DNA of 64,000 bases, from the NCBI GenBank assembly GCA_013433145.1, contig CM024180.1:5646001-5710000 (forward strand), in the 5' to 3' direction. Below, piece after piece: positions 26,803-45,849 of this stretch. Under the pieces are notes generated by a model that made no database searches, had not been told where the DNA came from, and saw only the letters and a program-made list of their open reading frames with translations. The translations under genes and the position numbers were made by a program. Within the stretch, counting starts at the first letter, position 1. Every line of letters starts with the position of its first letter. Source of the DNA: Ascaris suum (Eukaryota; Nematoda; Chromadorea; Rhabditida; Ascarididae).

Positions 26803-29800
26803 ATGAATTCTTCGCTGTTGCGCTTCCTCATCTTCTATGTGCTCATCACCGAAGTTCTATCGCTAACTTGGTTGTAAGTGATTTTTTTTTTCGCTTTGAA
26901 TTTTTTTACACTTGTGTACATCAGAAATATCCTATTGCCGATTTATAGCAAGTGAACTTCAAACGTGAAAAATGTGTTCGATGTTTAGAAACGGTTTTGT
27001 GGTCAGCTCGTCTAATTTCAAATTAAATCTTCATATAATTCACTTCAATGGAGCTTATTAGAGAATTATACGATATCCACATTGCATTATGATATATAAA
27101 CTTGAACTATAGGAGAGGGGTTAGAAGGCGTGGGGGGGGGGGGGAAGGGAGGGGAGGAGGAAGGGAAGAGTAAAAAATACATAAAAAATCATCTCTTAAT
27201 ACGGGGAAGATTTATCTAATCAACGAAGCGTGAGAAATTTCAAATTTATTCATAAAATATTTGCACGGCTCATTTCAATAGACTCATCAGCTAGTTTAGG
27301 AGTTTCGTTTTATTCAGTATTGATTTTTGGCAACTTTACAAAAGTAGTGTTCATCTCTGATATTTTCCACTTCTCTTTACACTTTTGTTCGAGGAGAAAT
27401 AAGGGATGTAAAATGCAAAAGAATTTACATATTTCCACTGAACGGACAATGAATGAGAAATTCAAAAAAGCGGAATAATTTCAAATCTATTGATCGCTGC
27501 CGATATGCGAAGAAAAAAAACGCTGAAAATTACCTTCTGAATAATATACAAAGCCTCATTAACGGAAATCTCAACATTGACCAACTATGAGAATGAATTG
27601 CAAACAAATATTTGCCTTAATTCACTCATACACAGTCATTAAGTACGATGTCTCTAACAAATTTATGCAAATTTGCATGACTTCCTGTATAAGTTTATAC
27701 ATAGGATTTTACTGCAAATTAGCAAATAAAAGTGGAATTTTGAGCTAGCACCTCCGATAAAATCCATCGATTCTGGAAGGGTAAGCAATGAGGGAGGGAG
27801 AGGGGGGAGGAAGCTGGGAAGGATAAGGGCTAGGCAAAACTACCAAAATAAATGAATAAATCACGAATTAAAAATGACTATTTGTTGAATATAATATTAT
27901 AGCATAGCGATGATAGAATGTTTTTTGTTGTTGATTTTTGCAAAACTGCAAATCACTCAAATTTTATGCAAATAAAAATGAAACGAATGGGGTTGTAAAG
28001 TAATGTCGAGATCTTTCACGAATGAAATCTGTTAAAAGACGAGAAATATTTATCAAAATGTCCATTGCGCACTATGTTTCATTCATCTATCATGCTCACC
28101 AATTTTTCTTGAAATAGCAACAAAAAAAGAAACATTGAACCTACACATATTAGATAACGATTATTTCATAGCAAAGAGTTGACTATTGTGCCTTATTTGT
28201 TGCTTAATTTCTGAATTGTAAATCTGATTTGTTTTTTATTCAAAAAAATAGACTTGGAAAGGATGTGGACGGGTAAGAGAGTGAATATGGAAAAAATTTT
28301 CGCCGACCATGTTTTAATCTATGATCGGAACGACCTTTCTTTGAGCATTAATGCTTCCGTTGTCCAGTTGTTTTAAGGTGGAATCTCCACATATTTTGGA
28401 TGCTTTAGCTGCACAAATTTTACGATTTAAAATGCACCTTTAGTGGTAATTATTTTCGATCACAACTTCTAATATTAAAATTCGTATTTGAGAACGGAAA
28501 ATAAGCACATTTCAGTTGTATTTGTATTGTTGCTTGAGGATTGCTTTTGCATATTGTTTCGTTCGAATTATCGTTTTTGTTCGACGAAATATACGATGAA
28601 ACAAAATATTTTTCTCATCTCTAAATATATTACAATTTTTTAACTTTCACTATTCGATTATTTTCTAAATAGTAAATGATGCGATGAAAGATCATTACTT
28701 AATATCGATAATGTTGTAATGGTGAAAAAAAGTTTAGTAAAAAAAAAATGTCGAAATTTTTAAAATGGCACTGAAATGGTGCATAATTTTTTTAAAAAAA
28801 TTTTCCAAAAAATTTCTCTCAGATATTACGAATCGATACACTGATTATGTGTCGAAATCAAAATACTCGCGTAAAAATTGCAACAGTTTAAATATTTGGT
28901 TGCCTTAAAAGGTAAGAAAACTATTTCGGATGCTTCATTGGCTCATTTGCATATTAATGCTTTCTTCGTTCGATCCCATATACGGCTATTATGATTGAAT
29001 CTTTTAAATTACATATTTGCATATTTTGTAAAACATGTTATACCTGCCCAATTTGTTTTGTATCCATAAAATTATTAAAAAAAAGTTATTATATTCATAC
29101 TACTTGTATAAAAGATGCTCTACTTATATTATTTATTTTAGTTATTTTTCATCCAATCTATTTACATATAAATGGTGTCACATTTTAACCTCTCACTCAC
29201 CACTGCAGCTTGTTTACCTGAACACAAATAATGTCCACTTAGATCCCCTCGTGGAACTATCTAATTGTTTAGCAGCTTCCTCATAAACAGGTAAAACTTG
29301 GAACTAGAATTCTGGAAAGGTGTTGATGCAATATGATGCGAGGTTTACGGTTGCCGCTGATCGCACACGCAGTTTGTGTTTCATCGACGACGAATAGACT
29401 CCTAGAGAAGGGGGCTTATGCGTCGCCGCTGAACACACCCGCATCGCACGTCACCAACCATTCGACGATCACACAAAATCGATTTGCTCCCCGTTTACTT
29501 TGTTGTGTGACACTAACCACCGTATTCTTGCACACTTCACTTGAGATCATATCAATGCAAGAAAGTCCATCGTAGAACGATCATGCTCGCTAAATTTTGA
29601 AAATAATCTCACATAAATATATCAAGAATATATGAGGTGCATATTTAGGCTTCAATTTCAAGTTCCAACTGATAGCTAGCATATCCAGCAACTTTAATTT
29701 ATCACCTGCAAATGCTAAGCACAAAAAATATACATGTAAATACACTCCTTTCTCTCCAAATGTATGTCCATGTGTCTGTTTGTGTCTGTCTTTATTCATA

Positions 29801-32800
29801 TTTGTATGCGTTTTATATGTGTCCGCAGATCCCATGGATCAATTGCTCTATATTTTATCAGTATTTACCTCCTCTATCACTCAACTACTTTCTTGACCGA
29901 TACAAAATAATTGTTTTGTAAGTAGCTCTATAGAGAGCAATCAGTGGAGGCCAGATGCTATGCAGATTGCATCTGCCTAGATCTGCGTTTGCAGATTTGT
30001 TTGATTCGAACCAAATTACGCGAGTATAAAGTCATTTAAATACTCCATTCAGGCATGCGCTAGTTTCCATCCATCATTTTTGCCTACCTCCTATACAATC
30101 CTCCACAACTGAAATGGTCTAAATCGAATTTTAAACTAGAGCGTCAATTCCGTTTGCTTCCGGTCCTTCATGTTTATTTAAATTTGCATAATTCAAAATG
30201 CATGACAATGGTAAAGCAAGCGCAGGAGTGAAACCCACAATAGAAGTACAGATCTTACCTGGTTTTTTAACTTGGCCGCTCTTCTTGTCAACAATTCAGT
30301 CTAATTAACTGCGCTCAGACAAATGCTCTTATCAAAAGACGGATATGCGATACACCTGAATGATAAGTTGAACGATTTGAAAAGGTGCATGCTTTCATTA
30401 TGTTTCTTACTCATCACACAACAGCTCAAAAACCAATTCACTGGAGGTGCCCGACTATTCTGAACAATACTGCACTTTTTGCTTAGCATAAAATCAACAA
30501 CAATGCACTTATAACCAATTGCTTACTAATTAATCGCAAGGATATGCACTAGAACTTGGTTGAGCAACGCTGTGTAAGCAGCTTTTAGCAAGTTATTGCG
30601 GACGGAGGCAGAAGTGGGATGCTGCAGGTAAATTAAAAAACTATTTTACGGTTTTGTTTTTCAAAAAAAAATCGACTAATCTGAAACGTAAACACTATTT
30701 GTTGTTGAGTCCAACATGATCACGAGCCTACAAAAGCCCAACACTTTTTTAAAAGCAACGTCCGTGCTGTAGATGGTAGTTAGTAGATTATTGATTACAA
30801 CCCATCCATTCATCCACCAGCTGGCTGTTTAGTAAATGTGGCACTTTTTCACGATAGTGCCACCCGGTCGACGTGTGCCGTCGGCAAACTCTTTGATGGC
30901 GGCATCCTATTTGATCGTAACAAATTTCGCTTGTTTTGTGTTGATGGAGTTGGTACATTTTTTTTAGTGTGATACTTTACAGGGCACTCGGCTTGTCGGG
31001 CTCTCGCATTGATCGATTACAGCCACAAGCATCATGTCGACACCTGAAAGGCATGAACCGCAAACAGGTAACACCAAAAATCGGCTTTATTGAAGAACAC
31101 GATCGCTAATAAATAGTCGGTGTGTTTTTCGATATGTACACAAGGTGACAAGGTTGTGTATTGCACATAATGCTCTAATAGATGATGCAGAGCTTAAAGT
31201 GGGAAGACTGCCGGAATCTCCTATCGCTAAGCACTTATGAGGCAGCTGGAACGATGTGAACGCTTTTGAGCAGATTTTTTCCATGAGGATAAAATGATGC
31301 GCACTTTTTGATATCAGTGATTCAGCGGAAAGAAAATGCCGTCTAGAGATAGAAATATTGTACTTGATGTATGCACGTGGAAATTATTTTATGCACGTGG
31401 GAAATGATTTTTATTTACAGTCGCTATGATGTGTGAAGTTGTCCGGTTATCATTTTAGTGTTAGCTTCCATATTGATAAAAGAGTTATCTACACTGGTTT
31501 TTTTCCTGAATACCCCATTCATATTGATCATAGTTCAAAAAATATTCGATGATTATTGAAATCTTCTGCTCATTATTTATGCGTTTCAGTAATTTTCAAG
31601 AATTTAGATGAGATTTTGCCGAAGAAATATCGAACAAATGGAAAGTATTCGTGCAGGTGCACAAACCGCCTATGGCGAATGTCAATATCAATTTCATAAA
31701 CGACGGTTTGCAATTTCATTTTTTTTAAAAACATAAACGGAAGTTTTTTTATATCATTAATTTACCTGTAATATTTATAGCTATCATATATTCGATCATT
31801 AGATAAGATATCATACCTTTACAAGGTGAACGATAGGATTAGATACGTAATTTGTTTGAATAACGTTTGATGAAATTCATCGAGAGGTTATAAATTGCTA
31901 TATTATCTTATTTTGGAAATTATGGTGTAAATTTTCGAGTCAATGTCTCATTAACTGACCATACGCACACATACTTACAAATGTAAAGGCCTAACATCAT
32001 TAAATACATTTTTCTTTCAAAAGTTTTCATAAAATATAAAAGAAGCAAGTTTGTTAGTCGTGCATAGAACGCATTTGATAATGCTATTTATCAATGAAAT
32101 GGAATAGTGCATAGTTAAGGTGGAATTGTTCAATGATCGATCCTCTAACTAAAGAAGTATTCGGTGATGTTATCCTTCGTGAGGGTACTCGTGAAGCTGC
32201 ATTCGTTCATGCTATCTCGGCAGCTGGTGTCGCATTTCGGGTGACCAGGTTTGATCATTATTCGATTATATTTGCATATATTCGAATGTATTTTGTTCAA
32301 TTCCACCACAATAAAGAAATCCGTATTAGATGGAATTGTACTCGGAAATTGGATCGGTCTAATGTTTAGCGTTAATAGAATAGTAACCAAAATTCCAGAA
32401 GTAAAAATCAACTTTTATAGAAATCAACTCTTCCAACTTACCGGAAATATAAATTGAGGGACGGATTCATCTATTCCTGGAAAAAAAATCTCCATATTAA
32501 GATCATCTAAGAGGATAGAGTCGAAGCAGTAGTCAGTTGAGAGTCCTTTTCAAGAAAATGCGCAATATTTTGTCAAAGTTTGCATAGCTGTTTAGCCATA
32601 CTCGCAGAAGGTCTCCTTATAGATTGGAACCTAGACTGAACAATTTTCGGAGATAATCACTCAACCATATTCTTCTTTTATGAACAAAGCGAAAATTATA
32701 AATATGATTTTTATAGATATACGTTAATGAAATACCTAATAGTTGATTGTTGATAAATGCAGATATATCTATTCAATATCTATTCATTAAACATAGATTA

Positions 32801-35800
32801 TAGAGTGTTGCGATGCAACTGATAGGATAATTCTCTTTCAGCAATTCTCTTAGAAACATATTACGCTCATATTTGGAATCTCTAACAAACGGATTACTTA
32901 TTTAAAAAAGAAATTAATTAAAAGACTTTAATTTATTTTTCTGTCGCTTTATGCAAAATAAGACTGTTGAATATATGATTAAAAATTTTGAAGAGATTGT
33001 TCGAAGGGACTGATCGATAAATGTGGATGCGATCAAAGTGTTCATCGAAGACGTGACGAGCAATTCAGTTGGAGTGGTTGCTCGGATAATGTGCGTTACG
33101 GTATTGCGGTATCACGTGAATTCGTTGATGCCGGTGAACGTGGACGTAATCAAAGCAGTCAACGTAGAATTATGAATTTGCATAATAATAATGCTGGCAG
33201 ACAGGTAATTAGTATCATTTTTTTCGTTGTTTATACTCAATATTGACATTTGGTCGAAAAATAGAATTTAGCGAATTAGCAAATGTCAAACGTAAATATG
33301 AGCGAAAAACAAAAATGTCGAAAATTTTCCAAAAAAGAAAAAAAAAATGAAAGAGAACAATGTGCTCTGGAATGAATTCCAATGTTTGGGATATGCTAAA
33401 TTGAGAGAACAGTGAAAAAATCGCTTTTTCTTATTTGTTTTTTTCAATAATATTTTCGCTATACTAGTGTTCAAAATCATGCGATTCGTTAATATGTCTT
33501 CTCTATTTATCAATTTGCAAATCTATCGATTATTGACATATTCTCGATGAGATAATTTGTTCCAAAAAATTTTATTTAAGGCAAAAGTTTTCATGAGAAA
33601 TAATTGCTAGATCAGAATAAAATAGAATTAAATACATGAGAAATAAATTGGAATTAAATAATTGAAATTTACTAAATCAGAATGGAATAAAGTATATAAT
33701 AGATAATATAAAGAGGATTTGGTGTTAACAATTATCTTGCAAGAAAATTTGTAATGAATAAGATTAAATTTTAGGTGCTCGAAACGAATATGAGAAAAGA
33801 GTGCAAATGCCACGGGTTAAGCGGATCATGTGATATGAAAACCTGTTGGGAATCAATGCCTTCTTTCAGGTATTTTTTTTTTATTCTCGGAATTAAATAC
33901 AGAAATTAAATATAGAAATGAATTGTTCACAACCTACAGGGATTGCCGTATTTTCAATAAACTGTTTTTTATCTCATCATTGATTCCTATTGATTCAATC
34001 GACCATTATTGTAGAATCTTAATAATTGACGATCAATGTACAATAATGCATATCAAAACCTATTTCATTAATGCGCTATATATCTCAATAAAAATTTGCA
34101 TAAATATTTTATAAGAAACTCATTTTTCCGAGTCGATTGTTTATGAGATGCCATTATAGCGTATTATTTGAAAACGCGTACAAGTTCCCGCAAATATGTA
34201 ATTATCTATAACTTCCATGAAAGATGATAAATTCCTACTGTAATTTCTGCAAGCAGACGAAACGGTTTATTAAGCCGCAAGCAGTAATGAAGTTCGCGTA
34301 ATAACGCGTTAATATTTTGAATAAGCTTTTAAGATGAACAGTTCCTTTCAATGAGATATTCATTATTGCATGATTTTGTTTTAGCGCTATATGGCTAGGT
34401 CGTGTCTGCTGTAGTTCTCTTTGCTTGTCTGCCTGTTGGTTCAAATCGACGAACCTACTATGCGGATTTGTCGTCTTCTATAGATATTGTAGGCGATTAA
34501 GCACATCTCGAAATTAATTGTGTTTTATTACGAATAGTGAAATTTGTTGTTATGGTTTACCGAAATGCAAAAAATCATTTCATGCTGGCTCCGCTATTAA
34601 AATTCTCCACCTTTTCTCAATTTTCGATACGGATATTTTACCATCATTTTCATTATTCAATAAATATTTTTAAATAGAATATATGCGTAGTATATAATTC
34701 ATTACGTTTAATGCATTATTTCGTTTAGAGGATATTCGATTATTGCGTTTGTTTTATTGATGCCGTAAAGGAATCTGCGATGACCAGCAAACTTCAAAAA
34801 AAAAAGATTTTTTTTTTCTTAGATAAAAATAGGCGATATTAATTTCGATGGATGAAAACATCAAACTCAATAAAATATTCAAAAATTTGATTTTCACTGT
34901 AAATAAAATTAGATTGCAATTGAAATTTTCTAGGGAAGTGGGCACGATAATAAAGGATAAATTCGACGGTGCAACTGAGGTGGCGATTATCGAAGAAGAC
35001 AATAAACCAACAATTGTGAGGAAAAACGTACAATTCAAGAGACATACAAAGGCTGATTTGGTAAATATATTTCTCTCTTTTATGTTTGAAAGAGATGAAA
35101 ATATGAAATGAAATCTTCAAAAATATATGCTTATCTCTTATAATACTTTCAAAAATTCACTTTCAATGAGTCGTCTTTAATCTCATTTTTCAAAAATTCG
35201 CTGTGGAAAATCGTTTCACAGTTAGATCTCGTGAAGAAAAAAAGAAATCTATTTTTGCATTCGTTTAGAAAATTCCATTGATAAAAATATTCTTTCATAA
35301 GGTTTTTATCAAAATGAGCCTTTCTTTTTTTTTTTTCAAAGAAAAATTGTAACAAATTGTTTTTATTTTTCTAAAACTATCATTGTCATTTCGTTCTCAT
35401 TTTCTTCGAGCAAATGAGATGTGTAAAATCCGTTTCAACGAATTTCCAGGTATATTTGGATTCGTCTCCCGACTATTGTGAGCCCGATCCTGCTCGAGGT
35501 GTACTTGGAACCCATGGGCGTCTCTGCAACGTGTCCTCGCATGGTATTGACGGGTGCGAATTGGTAGGTTTCTTAGCATCTTTCAATGGGGATTTGAAAG
35601 ATCTCAATTCTAATAAGACGAGAGTGAAAGCAGAAATTTAAAAAAATTAAAGAATTGTGGAAGCTCGAGTAGCACTATTCAAAATTTTCACAAACTCCTC
35701 TTAGATCAGCCATTACATCAACTATTGGATACGTATACCTCTCCCTCCCAATTCCTTCTCCCCTCCCCTTTCCTCGGCTATTTCTGCCTTTTCTCTCTCA

Positions 35801-36768
35801 CCATCTCATACAAACGATGCCGCAGCAAATGATGCTCTAATATCTGTGAGCGTTTGTCGTCTCGTGATTCTCTCATAACGTCACTGCCGAATGTGGTACG
35901 ATTCAAATAATATTTTAAAGTTCTTTTGAGTTTTAATGATGAGAAATTTCGTCGTTAACATATGTGGGAAAATTTTTTGCAGAGTACCTTTAAAGTATAT
36001 GATGAATTTTACTACAATAATAAATGAATTTTTTGAATTTCTGTAAATTTCTTCTTTAATTATTTATTTAATTTGCATATAAGTGAAATTCTCTTTACAT
36101 AGCGCTGTAAAAAATCGGAAATGATAGAGACGATTGCATAGATCAAAATAAATCTTATTTTTCCATACCTGTAGTATTGCATGTAGATTAACGAGCCGAA
36201 TGAAAAATAGAAGCATATGAGCTTTTTTTTTTCTGTAATAGAAAAGAAGGACGTTTAGGGACAGCTTAATGAATGAATGGCATGATAGAATATTTTGTTC
36301 TATTTTATGAATGAGTGGACCGTATTTTATTGAAGCAGCCCAAAATGGGTTGGTTAAAACCCTAAGATTTCGAATCGCTATAGTTGAGAGTAATGGCTAG
36401 ATTTGAGAGTTGTATGTTTTTCCTTGCAATTGCTTACCTATATTATACAGCATCATATACACGATTTTCAATTACCATTCTAAAACTAATTTGTTGTCCT
36501 CTTTTGGGGTAGCCTTCCCTCCTCATCGTCGTCCTCCTATCCTCCTAGACGCTGGCACATGCGTTAAAAGCTCGAGTGGAGAAGCTGATTAGGACAAATT
36601 CATGCAATCCTGTAAAAATATTCCGTGTAATTGCAGTTGTGCTGCTATCGAGGGTTCGAAACTCGTATTAGACGAGTTATGGATAGGTGCAACTGCAAAT
36701 TCCACTACTGTTGTCGAGTGGATTGTGAATTGTGCGAGAAAGTTATCGAGGACCATCTTTGTAAGTGA
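26803..36768 (+). CDS. cwn-1: Wnt ligand, CWN-1/Wnt4-like, complete nine-exon gene
   Basis: Secreted lipid-modified signalling ligand for Frizzled receptors. Exons: 26803-26873, 30983-31067, 31608-31705, 32120-32248, 32994-33204, 33775-33869, 34934-35060, 35450-35563, 36637-36768; all phases agree and give 353 aa. Signal peptide [20 protein letters not shown]. Hallmarks in order: [11 protein letters not shown]...[68 protein letters not shown], and CHGLSGSC, where Ser214 is the expected acylation site. The Cys-rich end [19 protein letters not shown] closes with CK-stop. Segments such as [20 protein letters not shown] resemble vertebrate Wnt4 most, which is why I prefer the CWN-1 type, from memory and not a tree. 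Introns are 0.1-4.1 kb. No lesion is seen, so it should be functional. Confidence 0.95.
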
Positions 36769-39700
36769 CCAACGATCGTGCTCAACAATGCTATCTATTT
36801 AATTGACAATATTAACAAACAGGTACCATCCCTTTCAGTGGTATCATTGAGAAGGCGGCAGTTATATGAAGTAAAAAAATACGCCTAGAAACTTACAATT
36901 GCTAGGGACATCGTCCGACTTAAAGCTCGACAAGTAGTACCAAATGTCTAGTATTTGCTCATCTCCCCTCAAATTTTTCGCGCAGTACAGTTATAAGATG
37001 CCTTCCCTTCCCTACCCTCCCCCCCCCCCCCCCCATTTCTCCTTTCGAAATTTTCTTTGCTTTGCTACGTCATTGATCTGTATGTATGTTGAATATTAAC
37101 ATATTTACAATTCAAAATAACCGAGGCAGTTTTTTTTTCTCGTTGAAAAGTTTCGGTAATGAAGACACGAAGGTCTCAGATGGGGTAATGCTTACTTCAC
37201 AAAAAAAAGACTATTAATTTTATGGAACGATGATGTATTAAACAATAGCATTAAATAATGCGCTAATTGGATTTTACTTGAAGAAAAAAAAAACTTTTTT
37301 TTTCAGTTGTGTGGAGATTTGAAGAAAAAAAAAGATTTTATTCGCATGTTAACATATTAAAATGTTTATGATTTCCTGTTCAAATGATGTACACTGATTG
37401 TGAAAAAACTAAAAACGATGAGTGCGTCATTAACGCTCTCTATCAAAGTTTTTTGCGGCTTTCTTGCAAATTTCTTCTTTGAAGTGAACCCGATTGAAGC
37501 GTATCTTCTAAACGGTCTATGGATTACATTCGAAATTTATCGTATCGTCACACTGATAAATTAGCCAATAAAAAAAAATCTTCAAATTCCATTTTAATCG
37601 ATGCAACAATCGCGTTGATATCGCAATCTATCTCGATCGCAGTCAAGTGGTACGAAGAAAGTATTTCAGTAATTTTTCCTATAGGATGCATATGAATTAT
37701 GTGGGAATATTTGATTGTTGAGTGTATACAGTTTATTCGAGCAGTTTTTATTCTTCATAAAAAGAGCGATCATTTAATTCCAATTCTATACTTGGATCGA
37801 TCAGTGAAACATTTTCGAGGAATTTCTGTAAAATCGTACAACAGGTGAATTGTTGCCGTATAAGAGACCTTCGAGATTGCTTTTTTTTTCTTAGACGACG
37901 CCGATGCCCATTATATGCCACTATCATCTAGCAGCTAAAGCATTGCACATCACTGCATAATAATGAAGGATGTGCAATAGCGTTGGCGCCATTTTTTTAA
38001 TATGAGCATTTTCACGTTGCAATAATCACAATCGCCCTTCATTAATTGATGACTCATTCACCTGTGCACCTGTACAGTTGCTATCTGATTGATATTTTTG
38101 CTAGTCTTTTTTTTGTGTATTTTTTTCGATTTGAGTGTAGACCTGTCGATGAATACGATAAAAATTTATAGTTTATAGTTTTAAGTTAGTATGAAGATGT
38201 CAGTATTTTCACTCAACATACATATGGTCTCATTTTTGTCGTTGAAATGATTTCAAAGTTTTTCTTTGTGTTTTTTTTTGTTGCAAAAAATTGTGACAAT
38301 TTTATTCATTTCACACATTCCTTCATTTCATATAAAATGACTTCAAATGCATTGTAAGCGAACGCTCAATTCAAATAAACATTTCCTTGGATAGTGCTAA
38401 TCCTGTTATTTATGTCTGCACTCTCAAATGTTGACCACGGGAGAGAAGGAAAGAGGAGAAGGAAGGAGAAATGGCAGAGGAGGAGGGGATGGAAGAAAAC
38501 GTGGAGGGAAGAAGGAGGACGAATGTGGAAGAAGAAAGGAAGAGACTGAAGCTTTGAAGAGAACGCAAACAATAACGGAGGGATTTTGTCGAGCCGAATG
38601 GAATGAGACAATCCGCTAGAAGGTGAATTATCGAATAACTTTGTAATATTTAAGCTTGCTACTGTATTTTGACTAGTGCAAAAATTAAATGAAGCCTATT
38701 ATATGCGTTAACAAATGGGCTTCACCATTTAGTGGGTAAGCACAGTGTGCTTAACGCATTGTGGAACTTTTGGATGATGTGTGTGATGTTTCGTTTTCGA
38801 CGATTTGCACTCGTTCATGTCACATTTCTTTATTAATAAATTACAAGTAACAAGGTAGAAGCACTGTAATGTGTGAAAGTAATCAATTACAAAAAAACGC
38901 GAACAATGATGAAATATAAGTTCAGCTATGAAACAGATAATATTTTCGAATTAGCGTAAAAATTCTACGCCACTTCAGTTAACGGATGAAACACTAGATG
39001 GAAGTTTCAAAAAAGTTGTTGAAACTCAATTGTTCTTGTTGCTCAATTGACGCTCTATAGGTTTACAAGAGGGATATTTCAACTCTTTAGCATTACACAG
39101 AAAGGCGAAGGTGATGTCTGGAACGCGAGCAAGTACCACGAAAGGTTTTTTTGCGAGAGGAGGGGGGGGGGGAGGGAGGGAAGAGGGAGGAGGCGATAAG
39201 CTGGGATTTTAAGACGAAACCCACCATTCTGGATGCCCGGTTATCTGTAACAATGAGCAACCTTAGTCGCTAAAACATTATTTAGCATCCCAACTCCATG
39301 ACCAATGCATTTTTTTTTCATTTGATTAGAATTGATTGACTATACAAATAAAACAACCTTTTTCATTATATATAAGAACTTTGGAAAAAATGGAAAATTA
39401 TGAAAAAAAAGGATCTTCAAATCAACCGATTAAATTGTTGAAGAAAAAAAAATGCACATATAATATATTTCAAAATTATGACCGAGATCCTCACAAATAT
39501 TGAAATATATTGTATTCACATCATTTAACATTAGTGCACTCGTACAATAGCTTCAAAAATAATTCAACATTGCAACACCTAAACGGTGTTAAATTCAATG
39601 AGACAATGATTGCATATTTGCTACTAAGGGGAAGAAAGTAAGTCTAGGTCGTAGTAAAGTGTTAAAAAATACGCCTAGACAGATCACTAACATAAAATTT

Positions 39701-39826
39701 TTGCCCTAGCCGCCGACTTGCTATATCGTTCTCTATTCGGTGCTAAAAACGAGGAACTTTTACGAGTGCCCTGAGGTGAACGTACCAGAATCCTCATAAG
39801 AGGTATCGTCGTTGACGTGCTCGATT
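36769..39826. other. Intergenic, convergent 3' region of Wnt and Protor genes
   Basis: Both flanking genes point into this stretch. It contains a C16 homopolymer at about 37019-37034, a purine-rich block at 38440-38560 (GGAGAAGG-type, giving spurious charged open frames) and a G-run at about 39161. No exon or RNA gene recognised. Confidence 0.5.

Positions 39827-45849
<6,023 letters not shown>

Noticed and set aside
29333..29575. 80-codon plus-strand open frame in the first Wnt intron
   Set aside because: Wnt exons 1 and 2 join perfectly in phase without it, and it shows no Wnt feature.
34430..34470. GGTTCAAATCGACGAACC, resembling a tRNA T-arm
   Set aside because: The stem does not pair as a tRNA T-stem and no D-arm, anticodon arm or acceptor stem is present. 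A GGTTCGAATC sequence on the minus strand near 30003 fails in the same way.
38428..38619. Charged Glu/Arg/Gly-rich open frame
   Set aside because: Translation of a simple purine-rich stretch; no splice signals.
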